Source of the DNA: Humulus lupulus
Taxonomy: Eukaryota; Streptophyta; Magnoliopsida; Rosales; Cannabaceae
Direction of reading: 5' to 3'
Length of the DNA stretch: 64,000 nt
Assembly (NCBI RefSeq): GCF_963169125.1
Contig: NC_084797.1
Coordinates: 87,384,868 to 87,448,867 of the forward strand
This document shows positions 37,091-48,300 of this stretch, piece after piece. A program made the translations under genes and the position numbers. Under the pieces are notes generated by a model. That model was not told where the DNA came from. It was given only the letters and a program-made list of their open reading frames with translations, and did not search any database. The stretch's first letter is position 1. Every line of letters starts with the position of its first letter.

Positions 37091-37625
37091 GTTTAGGAGC
37101 TTAATGAGTCTTTTTATTTTAGTCACGTTTTTTAGTCTTTGTTTATTTTGTGATAAGTCAAACATTTGACTTGTGTGAGTCCAATAGTCCTTTTGTCTTT
37201 ATTTTTCGGTTTTCATGAGGAAGACAAAAGCTTGTCTTTAATTTCGGTTTTCATTAGGAAGACAAAGGGGCTGTCCTTAATTTTTCGGTTTCATTAGGAA
37301 GACCAAGGGTCTTCTTTTCATGTAATTTTCGTCCTTATAAGGACTGCCAAAACATTTGGAAAAATCAGATTATGTTGAATGAAAATTTGTGAGTTTTCTT
37401 CTTGAGTTCTTGAAGAGACTATCCGAACTTATCAAGGGTATCCCTTGTGGCGTTCAATCCGACTTATCAAACGGATTCCCATCCCCGTTTGTGGCGTCTT
37501 CCTCATACCAAGGTTCGTGCTTGGCTAAGCATTGGGTCGCGGTTCCATTCCAATCTCGTCTGTTCTTGGTGGCTGTTCCATATTTGGTGTCGGGTTTCAT
37601 CACAGTGTTGGTGTGGTTCGTATCA
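36910..37625 (+). repeat. 3' LTR of the intact CRM-like element
   Basis: 716 bp, one difference from the 5' LTR by eye. It is preceded by the polypurine tract AAAGAGGGGGGGGGGAA. Positions 36910-37090 are coding, ending in TGA. Confidence 0.95.
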
Positions 37626-37630
37626 ATTTA

Positions 37631-38175
37631 CTTCATTATCTTTCTCTTTTTGTATTGATCTTTGAATTTCTTCCTTCGCTACATTTTTCTCGTTGTCAAC
37701 ATCAAATTGTTAACCATTAGTATTGCCTAGATGTCTTTCTTTGTCACGATTTGCAAACCTGTTCTCAGTTTTCTTTTTTATACTCCATTTCTCCTATCGT
37801 AGCAAAGCCAGTTCTGCGGCTAATTCTGCTTGCGAAGATTCCACTTCTTCCATTCATTTCCGATGAAGTTCATTAGCTCGCAAGCATTGTTCTTCAGCTA
37901 ATCAAAATCTTATTTAATCGTGCTCTTTTGTCTGCTGTGTATACCGCATTATCTTCTAGAATGCCTATATGTAATCAATTTGTCGAGACTAACTAGTTTC
38001 TTCATCTTGCTAAGCTCTTGACCGAGTCACCATTGATTCTTAGGATCATCGACTGATATTGCTTAACAATATGCAAAAACATTAAGTAAACAAAATGAGT
38101 TATAAACAATCATATTTTTTATCAGGGATTCATTGGCACACAACTTCTTATTCATTTCCCACAGACAGCACCAAT
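37631..38175 (-). other. Tat element: 5' gag/leader portion right of the CRM-like insertion
   Basis: Continuation of the decayed minus-strand Tat element. It ends at a GGTGCTGTCTGTGGGAA sequence on the minus strand (38156-38172), the typical segment following the 5' LTR of plant Tat elements. No long frame survives. Confidence 0.65.
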
Positions 38176-38891
38176 TGATTAGGTCAAAATCTTCCTAAAA
38201 TAATAACTTTCCCAATTTAGAAAGATCTTTGTTTTTATGCTGTCATTTGATGCAGTTTCATGTATCATTACACATTCTATTGGCTAAACTAATAGCATAA
38301 ATGTGCCCTTTTACTGAATTGAAAGAGTGAACCAAATGGGGAGTATCTGGAAAAAGACACTATAAAGCTTAAATCAGTCAATGATTCTCTCTTTTCAATC
38401 AAGCAAATAACAATCAATTCAAGCTCCCCAAAATAAGTCCATTGTCTACTATTTATAGGAAAATTAACGAGTCAGGGGAATTAGAAAGATTTTCTCTGAT
38501 TGGTCCACGTTTCAATCTTTCTAGTTCCTCTTCCCTCCTCATTTTCCCTCATTTTCTCATTTTCCCTCATTTTCTGCTTCCCCGCCTTTTTCGTTTACTA
38601 TCATCTTACAGAACTTAGAGTTCCTATGTTCGTGCAGAGCTTTAAGCTCTTCGCTCATTAAGAGCGCTGAGCTCTTCGTTCACCTAGGGTGATGTGCTCT
38701 TCGTTCATCAAGAATGTTGAGCTCTTCATTCATTCATTCCTTTAGAGCTGTTAGCTCTTCATTCATTAAAAGCTTTGATTTCTTCGTTCATTTGTTTTGA
38801 ACCATAAGCCATGCTTTTGTTGTTGTATCAATACGGTGTGCTTCATCTCTTCAACTTTGCCACATCATTAGAAAAAATTATTCTCCTACAC
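38176..38891 (-). repeat. 5' LTR of the decayed Tat-type element
   Basis: 716 bp between TGATTAGGTC at 38176 and TCTCCTACA at 38891; in element direction TGTAGGAGAA to CCTAATCA. It contains degenerate tandem copies of GAGCTCTTCGTTCATTAAGA (about 38640-38800). The other LTR is not in the window, so no TSD can be checked. Confidence 0.7.
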
Positions 38892-39035
38892 TATTGTTAT
38901 GCAAGAATGTCAGAATGAGATAATGGAAGAAAAATGAGTTTGGAATTATATATGTTACATGAAGCTGTTAAATATATAGCTTATTATATGTTTAATCTCC
39001 TTGCAAGAGTATATGAGATTGAATTGAATTAAAAA

Positions 39036-39790
39036 CAGGATTGGTTAGATGTCCTTACGTATGTTCAATTCGCAAAGCCTGTTTCTCATGCAAAACAAGT
39101 AGCCATTGTGGGAAATGCCAGTATAGAAGCTCCATTAAACAAAAATAAAGCTCACTCACATTTGGAAAGTTACATGCTTGACTTGACACGATCTCAGTAG
39201 CCATATTGTTTCCAATTAATAATTTGGTTAATCTGTTTCCAATTCATAATGTCACTAACAGAAAAATCATTTTGGATTGCAAACAAGTATAATTTGACTA
39301 AAGTTTTCTAGGGGTGAAGAAACAATAAATTGGGCATGGTCATGGGAAGCAATTCTTTTCTTGTTGCTAGAAGATGTTTCATCTCATCTTCGTGAAACTA
39401 TGGATGTCATTTTCATGTTACTTTTGCAACTACTGTCATTATAAACAACACAATATGTTTTTCATAGTTATTTACTCTATTTTTCATGTCAAACCTGCAT
39501 TTAATTAGAAAACTGAATTTGGTGCTGTAGGAATATATACAACAGAACCGTCATGGATACCATTTCACTATAAGAGTTGCGCCTTCTACCCTTGTTGGCT
39601 TTGTGACTTTGTTAATTCAACAGAACCATCATATTTCTTCACACCTTCACTCCATGCTATGGAGTTGGATTCCGTTCTTGTTTTGAATTTAATTCAAATG
39701 GATTCTTCCTTTGCAGGCAAAAGGGGGTGGGAAGGAATCTTGTGGATTTTTTATTTCTTTTTAATTTAGAAAGAGCTCAAGCTATACTAC
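39036..39790 (+). other. Possible 3' exons of a broken or unannotated gene
   Basis: Three open segments each follow an acceptor-like AG: 39036-39198 (WLDVLTYVQFAKPVSHAKQ and on), 39531-39690 (EYIQQNRHGYHFTIRVAPS and on) and 39718-39765 (KGGGKESCGFF, then TAA), with AATAAA at about 39900. I recognise no family, and clear paired donors are not seen. Chance open frames remain possible. The upstream part would be missing or inside the retroelement nest. Confidence 0.2.
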
Positions 39791-39909
39791 AAGACTTCTG
39801 AAGCTACTTTGTATTGTTATCTAAGAATTTATCTTGTAATATGAATTTGCAAGGCTAGAATAGCTAGATTAGCCTGAATATTTATACTTTTATTCAAGTT
39901 AATAAAATT

Positions 39910-41287
39910 CATTTATATTATTCAGTGTAGCTTCCAAAATCCTCAATTATTTCTCATACTTTTATTTATTTTAATATTATTACAAAAAAATAGTAAAATA
40001 TATATATAAAATAAATAAAAGTTTGAGCTTATTGAATTAAAATCTATTTTTTATTCTTTCTTCTTAGAAAATAAAATAATCTACGAATTCCTTTCGCTAT
40101 TTATTTTTTATTTTAACAATAAATATTACTCTAGTATCTAGTTTGTTCATTTTATATTTAATAACAATCAAATCATATAATCCTTTCCATCTCAGAGTAT
40201 CTCTAAAATTATAAGAAAATAAGAATTGAAGATAGTGGTAGAGATGACTTTAGAAAGAAATAGAGAGAATAATTTACAAAAGAGTGCTGAACAAGAAAGC
40301 GCAAAGAGAAAGAAAAAAAGTACAAAAAAAAATTGGTACAATTCGGTTAAAATTGATAGAAAAAAGAATAGGGTATTTTACCTCGTCACTCTAAAATTTA
40401 ACATTTTACTAATTTAATACACATTGTTGAATACGTCAAATCCCAAATCATATATATTTTATGTTACAAACTTAGAAAGATCAGTGAATTGTTAATTTTT
40501 TTTCTGTAAAAACTGTTAATCACTATATTTGAGGGTGAGAAAATAGCACCGTAAAACGAACTCCACTTTTGCCTCAATTTATTTGAAACACACATCATCT
40601 AAGTGTATGCCAAACACCTAATTGATACTTTCATAAAATATAAATATAACACAAAGAACAAGTCCAATAGAAAGGTGACAAATAACTTATCCCTCTTTCA
40701 AGCAATTTTATATAAGTGAAAGAATGAAATTAATGCAATTTTAGTCACATCACATGCAGTGCCCACAGCACAAAGTATTTTTCTTTTTCTTTTTCTTTTT
40801 CCAAAACCTCAAAATGTTGGAACACTGAGATTATCATTTTTAATTTTCGGCATTGCGGTCTTCCACTTTCTTTTTATATGCCAAAACATCTAGATCAAGA
40901 GCCAAACACCGAGGAAATACTAAACCATGGGTTCTTGCATTTCCAGGTGCCAAGGAAGCATATGACAGTATCTTGCAAACATCATCTATATTATTGCTTT
41001 GGCCAAAACAAAACGAATAAAATTACAAAATAAAAAAACTAACAGCAACAAATCCTGTAACGCCTCATTCTCCAATCAAACATTCATTACCTTCTCAAAT
41101 CCGAGCTCTTATCTAAGGTACGTACTGTAATAAACTCAACAACCCTGAAGCCAAAAAAAAAAAACAGTTACTTTCGAAGGACAAAACACAACTATCAAAG
41201 AGAGCGAGTTCACAAAGTGCTAGCTAGGAATAGACATAACCAAATTAAAAGTAGTGTTAATAAAACTATCCTACCATGCCATGACAC
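39910..41287. other. AT-rich intergenic region downstream of FAX3
   Basis: No gene supported. Contains A/T runs, a TTTTTC microsatellite near 40780-40800, and presumably the FAX3 3' UTR at its right end. The short plus-strand open frame at 40226-40417 is a Lys-rich A-tract artefact. Confidence 0.6.
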
Positions 41288-43914
41288 TCAACTCTCTGCC
41301 TTCTTTCCCAAGTCTGACCCTCGTTCATGTTCTCCATCTCGTGAAATCCTGTAGACATAGAAAGCCCCCACTGTTCCGCTACACAAGGAAAGCAGCTGTC
41401 ACATAACTATCTAAGCAGAAACAGGAAGGACAGATTTGAAAATTTCAGAAGCAACAGGCTGACAAAGTGGTATTAGCATAGTGGTACATGATGTATTTAG
41501 CTTAAGGAAAAAGATAAGAACATTACAAAATGACCGAACAACTAAAGTAACTAGAACCCAGATTCTGAATGGCACAAACAATTAAATCCTCTCTTGAAAA
41601 GTAATAGCACAAAATCCGTAGATGAATTAAAAGTAGGATAAAAGGATTCAAATCTAACAATATTGAATTATTGATGGGCATTAATGTTCTAAAAAATTAT
41701 ATAGAAAAAAAAAACATAAGATAATAACCTGACAAACGATGTTAAAACACTGATAAATGATGGTCTCTGCATGGAGGAAAAGAACAAACAGAAAATTTTA
41801 GAAGCCTGGAATACCATCAATACAAGTTGTATATGACAAAATATATTAAGAATCCTAAAAACTTCTTACCTGTGTCAGCAAACGTACCTCCCTCAGAAAA
41901 ATTATACTTGCAATAGCTGCAGCATTAAAATCAATATTAACCAAGACTAAACCTAAACAAACGTCAACAGAAACACACAGAAATCTCAAATAACAAAACA
42001 AGTATTACACAGACATAATATACTAACCCACTTGCCCCTTGAGAGCTAAAGAAGATGGTTTTCCTTTCTTATGTGATCTTAAACTCACAACACTTAAAGC
42101 CAGAAGAGAACCACCAAGAATAACACCAAACCTAATGGCAGCAGTGCTTCCTGTTACCATGAAGGCAAGAAATCCACCAATAGAAAGAACAAAACCTGCA
42201 TAACAGAAGAAAGACATGGAAGAAAAAAAAAATTACGTCTTCCTATCATTTTGCCTTAATTCATACACAGCAAAAGAGAATAGATATAAATCATTCATTA
42301 TAATACATGTAAGATAAAGATAGAGAGAACTATTTTTTCTGCAATTGCACATTGCATTTATGCATCCCAAACCCAAATTGAACCAAATTAACACACTAAA
42401 TAAATTGTGATGAGAAAATGTAAATAAGGAAAGCTATGACTAGCAAATGTTTTATCTTAACTTAACATACCATATGGTATCCCAACTCGGAAGTCATGGA
42501 TTTTTGAAATGTCACTCAGATCATCAGTTGATAAAGTGAACGTTTCTACAATTTCCTTAACTTCAGGAGATTGTTCTGCAGCAGTTGAAAGATAGTCTTT
42601 GCCATCTTCACTGATTTCTTTTACTATCTCACTCAGATCATACTTTGCTTTATCGGCTTGTATTTTCAACTGCTCTGATGTTTCTTTCAGAATAACCAAA
42701 GCTTTCTTAGAGTATACCTCATATGCTTCCTGAGATACACCCTGAATCTTTAAAGCTTGTTCTTTAAAAGAAGCTAAGGCCTCTCTCCAAGCTTCCTGAG
42801 ATTCGTCAGCTCCCAATTTTATATTATCCTTTTCCTTCTCCACTTCAATTTCGGAATGCTTCTGGCAATATCAAGAATATTGATGTGACAAAACAACCTT
42901 ATTCAAATGCTCACCACAATACAAGCAAGCATGTAGAATCAGAATGAAAGAACGTGTAAACTAATACACCATAATGTGCTTAATATTAAGTGCACCCAAT
43001 GCTATCCTTAATTAGCGACTAGTTTCCAATAATTTAACTTTTAATTTTTTATTTGCATCACTTTAAAATTAAAAAAGAAAGCAGTTTCTTTTGCAAACAA
43101 ATTAAATAGTTTCTCCACAATACAGAGCTTCAGCATACCAACCATTTTTAACCTCATCATATATATTCATACAAGTTTCCACCAATTAATCCCTGCTCCA
43201 AAAGTTATCATTAAAAAATTAAAATTATTTATTTATTTAAAATGATACACCATGGACAAACGAAACTAGAAATTCCACATCTATTTCTTAAGTTCCATAA
43301 GAAGAAAACGCCTTGCTTAATTTAAAGACAAGAAATTTAAAAGTCATTGATCAATATACTAAACAGCAAGAAATTCAATACGCAGATATGAGAATCAAGA
43401 TTTTTCCACACAAAATTTTTAATTTCTCGCAATGAAAATGATACACTACCCTTCAGCCTAAATTTAAAAGAACAGAAGTCCTTTAATAAAACATAAGAAC
43501 AATTACAAAAAATTGACCAACATACTAACATCAATAATCAGAAGAAAAACAAAACCACAACAATTACACTTGGCAAGCATTAAAGAAAACCGTCAATTAA
43601 ATTTCACACTCGAAAATTCCCAAAATAGTTATAAAACCTCAAAATTGTCGGCTTACCGAATCCTCGTGCGAAGCGGCAAATACAACCAGCGGACGAGTCC
43701 AGGAGATTTGTCGATGTTGTAAAATTGAAACAGAGCCTAGCCCTCTGGTTGGCGCAGCAAATAGTCGGCAACTGTGAGCTCTTAGCAGTGGATCGAACCG
43801 CAAAGCAGACGGCGAGGAAGACAAAGCCATTGGAACCGCCTTCTTCAAAGAGAACCAAGAACCAGTGTTACGGCTAGGGTTTAAGAGCGAAAGCGATTCA
43901 ATCGTCGCACTCAT
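41288..43914 (-). CDS. FATTY ACID EXPORT 3-like chloroplast protein (6 exons, 330 aa)
   Basis: Membrane protein of the FAX/Tmemb_14 family; members of this family move fatty acids across the plastid inner envelope. Exons on the minus strand: 43657-43914, 42471-42861, 42028-42195, 41880-41926, 41729-41766, 41288-41378. All introns are GT-AG, phases agree, and the 993-nt sum gives 330 codons plus TGA. Residues 1-80 are Ser/Arg-rich with few acids, like a transit peptide (MSATIESLSLL). Residues 87-205 form a charged, helix-prone segment (KHSEIEVEKEKDN, KETSEQLKIQADKAK). Residues 211-325 are Tmemb_14: HDFRVGIPYG, AIRFGVILGGSLLALS, AIASIIFLREVRLL, SGTVGAFYVYRIS. Upstream in-frame ATGs exist, but ATG 43914 suits a transit peptide. 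FAX3 rather than FAX1/2 is from remembered similarity. A MULE ends 162 bp upstream. Confidence 0.88.
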
Positions 43915-44067
43915 TTTTGCTCTGTCTGTATTCATTACCTCCTCTGGGAAATATAAGAGAAAATGTTTGAAACAAAAACGACGCTGACGACAGATTCCAC
44001 CTTGGAGAGGCACACGCTAAATTTTGTCAAAAATACTTTTATTTAACGAATTTAAGTATTGTACTCT
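43915..44067 (-). promoter_or_regulatory. Remaining FAX3 5' UTR and proximal promoter
   Basis: Only 153 bp separate the FAX3 ATG from the MULE target duplication. On the minus strand a TATA-like TTTATAAGAG sits at about 44064-44073, overlapping the duplicated target site TATAAAGAA. If it is the real TATA box, everything upstream of it is now MULE DNA. Assignment is inference. Confidence 0.4.
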
Positions 44068-45371
44068 TATAAAGAAGGGAATGATACATACTTTTAGTAC
44101 GGGTACCCGTATTTGTAAAATCAGTAAGAAAAAGTATATTCCACACATTTTTTGTTAATCATTTTTTAATAATACCCAAATTACCCTCTATTTTAATTAA
44201 TCAAATTATTTTTTTATTTAATAATGTTTAAATATTATTTTCTAAAATAAAAAACAGAAACACATACTAAAAATAATACTTAATAAAATATATATTTAAA
44301 TCAAGCGGGAATGAACAATTTCTAAAGATAAGACTTTTCGTCTCCTACAAGGCAAGGTAGTGAGAGAACTTAGTGAGTGACCTCTAACGGAGAAGACAAA
44401 TGGAGAAACCCACCTGGGTTTGCAAAGAAGGCCACCGGACACCAAACCCATTGCCACCACTGTGTCATGGTAGTAGTCGTCTTCAAAAGGTTAGTGGGTG
44501 TTTTCGTTTTTTCCCCTTCTCTATATCATATTAGTTTTCTCGTACTTTCTTATAGTTTCTGGGTATTTATTTTATCAATGGAATTATGACTTTGAATGGT
44601 GGATCCTAATAGTAATTATGTATCATATGGGTAAACAAAATGTCGTGTATGTGTATGAGTACATGGGATATATGTATGCATATATATTGTTTGAGGGATT
44701 TAGAGAATATATATGTATATTTTCGTATATACTACATATACCATATATGTATGTATATTGCTTGAAGGGTTTAGGGAATAAGCAAATTGAAAGATTTCAT
44801 CATTGTTCAACTGTCAAGGCATGATCATGCTTACATAATTTTTAGTTATTAATAAGCCAAGAGTTTTTGTTTAATATAGTTTAATGATTTGATTTGTTTA
44901 ATCGAACAAGGGATACATTTATAGTTTACCTTATTATATAATAATATTGTAGAGATGGAGAAGAATAATAAACTCTTCCATCTTATTGGTACTAATCTAA
45001 CCATATATAGTAGATATATAATAACCAAGTATTACAAAGATTATTGCACTGCATGCTAATAAGTTCAATATGTTATGTTTTTTAAAATAGAATATATATC
45101 ATAATTTAACACTTTATCAAACAAAACTATTTGGGATCTTCACTGTACTCCATATCTTTTGTTTAATATAATTTATTGATTTGGTTTGTTTGGGTTTTTG
45201 AAATATAACTTTCATTGTATCATTATATGAAAAAAGTTCTTTTTTTTAATTTGATCTTTTCTTTGCATTTGGGTTTCCGAAGTGTAACTTCAAATGTCTC
45301 TATTTATAAAGAATGTTAATGTTTTTTATTTGATTTTTTCTTTGTGATTGTGTTTATTTGTGCTCAACCAG

Positions 45372-48300
45372 GGATAGTTCATACATGTGCTTCTACTTCT
45401 GCAACAGCTGATCCAACACCACAACCAGAAGCACTTGAAAATGAACCAACGCCACCTGAAATTCAACAACAGGCCCCTATTGTACCAGAAGTTAATGAAA
45501 GTGAACCAATGCCCCTTGTTGCCCCAGAATTTGATACATATGAATATCAATTGGCAGAAATTGACACAATAGACGATGATTTCATGCAATATGACCTTGG
45601 GGGCATTGACACATCAGGGGTTCCACCATATGGAAATTTCACCTTAGGTGCATCATCAAGTGCTGCCCCCTAGAAGGCTCAAATATGCAACTCGAAGGGC
45701 ATCTAGCATGCCAAATGAGATGAGCATAGGTGAAGTGAATGAGGAATCTCTGTCAAGTCCAACAGATGAAAGTGACTTGGAGTGGAGAAAAGGAAGGAAT
45801 AAGAATTCATCTGATGACGAGGACAATTCTGACTTAGAAAAATATTGTGACAACTCTGACATTGAGGCATGGTTTGGAGAGTACTATGACAGTGATGAGG
45901 CTGAGCACATGAATTACAAGGGACTGTCAAGGAATGAAAATTTGGTGGATCCTAATAGTAAACTGCCAAGACCGGAGAATGAGGGCATATATGAGAATGG
46001 AAAAATACTACTTAGACAGTGGCAAAGATTTAAAGATCACAAGGCCTTTGGGGCAGTATTGTAGAGCTAAAGGATGCACATGGCGAATCACTTCAGTTTG
46101 TAGTATTGTAGACCAGACTTTGCCATCCAAGAAGGATTCAAGCTTCGTAAAGTGAAACATGCTTCCAATAGAATCACTTCAATTTGTAGAGCTAAAGGAT
46201 GAACATGGCGAATCCATGCTTCCTTATCTCCATATGGAATATAATTTATAATCAAGACCTACAATCCAAAGCATAAATGTCAATGTGTTGTGAAGAATAG
46301 GATAACCACATCAGGGTGGATTGCCAAAAAGTCTAGTACCTTAACTAAAACTCCTGACATGAGTTTGCAAAGGATGAGGCTAGAGTTGAAAGACCATTTT
46401 GGAATTGAAGCTACAAACAGGCAACTTTGGAAAGCTAGACAGAAAGCTAAAGAAGATGGGGGCTATGATTATGCTCGCTCATATGGAAATTTGAGGCATT
46501 ATGCTGCTATGATTCACAAAACTAACCCTGGGAGTGCTGCTATTATACAGAGTAATCTAGTTCCAGATGAGCAGAATCTAGATGATGAGAATTTGGAGGG
46601 TGATATTTTGGCAGCCCAAATAATGAAGCCTCAGTTCAACAAAATTTTCATTTGCTACTTAGGTGTGAAAACTAGTTTCTTTGCAGCCTGTAGACCATTT
46701 TTTGGTTTAGATGGTTGTCATCTAAAAGGGCCATACTAGGACATCTTATTTTCTACTGTGGGGCTTGATGCCAATCTTCACTTCTATCTAATTGCTTATG
46801 CAATTGTAGAAGCCGAGAATAACTCTAGTTGGAAATTGTAACGACCCGAATTTGCTAATCAGGCTTAGGGCTTGATTAGTGTGCCTGGAGGGCAATAAGT
46901 GGTTTCGATATGCTTATATGTGAATCTATGTGTATATATGATTATGATGCATGTTAATTGAGTTAAATGTGATAAATGAAATATATGTTGTATATGTGTG
47001 ATATGTCTGTACAACGCGATCTGAGACAGTCCTGGGGAGCAGTTAGCCAGGGAGTGACAACGAGGTTGAGATTCGGACTCGGGGCGAGTCGAGGGGTAAT
47101 TCTGGTATTAGCTGAGTTATGGGATTATCGGGACATAGAAATAAATATTTGGAGATATATTTGAGGATAGAATGTCTAGGCGGGAATATTTGGGGAATTT
47201 ACCATTTTTGCCCTCGGGGACGTTTTGGTACCCCGAGCCTTGAGGTAACCTTTAGACTTAAGTCATATAAAACAAATAAATGAAATGGAACTGTACAGAA
47301 ACTGAGGGAAACCGACTCATATCTTCCTTGGAACTGAGAAATAGCTTTTTGTCTCTCTCTTTCACTCTCTCTAAGGCTAAACTTAAAGAAGCTTAAAGGA
47401 ATTGCTTGGGAAATTGAAGGGGTTCTGTTGGGAAACTCTAGGGGCTTGAAGCTTTGGGATTGAGGATCAAAATTTTGGGAATAAGCTCAGCAAGGTAAGC
47501 TTTAAACACTAAGGTCTAGTCTTTAATTTTCTGCTGGTTTAGAGGTTTGCATGTAGTTAAGCTTGCTTAATCTTTGGGTGTTTTAGCTAAGTTTTGGAGC
47601 ATGCTTTGATGAGGTTTTGATGTTGTTTCTGTGCTGGGGTAACTGTGTTGAATATTTAGGAGTCTTAGTTTGGTTTTGGTGATAATTGGCTTGAAGAAGG
47701 GATGAAAAGTTGATGGAAATTCTGGGTTTGCTGTTAGTGCCGCGGCCCTAGGAGGGGTGTGCCGCGGCCCGCATGCGCGCACAGTCGTGGGAGGCTGAAG
47801 GAATTCGGGCGCGCCGCGGCCCGCGTGTTGGTCAGTGGAGAGCTAGCCTTTGTTTTGAGGCTAGCCGCGGCTCTAGGGGGGTGGGGCCGCGGCCCTTAGT
47901 GTCAGTAAGGAATTCAATGATATTGTTGACTTGGGAACTTTAAGGGGAAAGCTCGGGATGGATTTTATCATTCAGATTGATAGAATTCAAGATCCCGGAG
48001 GTTAGGGTTACGGTTTATGGTTATTTGTTGGGTTGGAATTTGATGGTCGGATATTATTATGTGTTGTGACTAGGATCTCGGCGAGGCTCACGTTAGCGGA
48101 CTGTGCTCGGGGTATCGGTGCTCAGGAAGCTTGGAACACAGGTAAGAAAACCCCTGTTCCCTTAGAGCTTGTGTGCAGGGCTGAGCCCAGTATATTGAAT
48201 GGAAATGACATGCAGGGCCGAGCCCTAAATACTAGAATTGTTGAGCATGGCTCTTTGTCTGTATATGTTTGAATTCTGTGCTTGTTGCTATATCGTGTTT

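Larger units (their letters stand above)
30421..37625 (+). mobile_element. Intact, young CRM-like Ty3-gypsy retrotransposon (7205 bp)
   Basis: Complete element: 5' LTR 30421-31136, primer site 31139, one gag-pol frame 32381-37090, polypurine tract, 3' LTR 36910-37625. An exact 5-bp target duplication ATTTA flanks it (30416-30420, 37626-37630). The two 716-bp LTRs differ at one base that I could find (A at about 30989, C at the matching place in the 3' copy). No chromodomain is seen; instead the polyprotein ends in a basic tail encoded in the LTR, which recalls the CRM lineage. Lineage needs an RT tree. It lies inside a decayed Tat element. Confidence 0.95.

Noticed and set aside
43915..44013. 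Earlier FAX3 start codons giving 8-33 more residues
   Set aside because: The extension (MPLQGGICRQ or MNTDRAK) would precede a sequence that already looks like a plastid transit peptide start; not excluded but less likely.
44377..44824. Possible first MULE exon or small membrane protein
   Set aside because: A short frame near the MULE left end with no recognisable motif; it may be leader or an unproven first exon, so I left it out.
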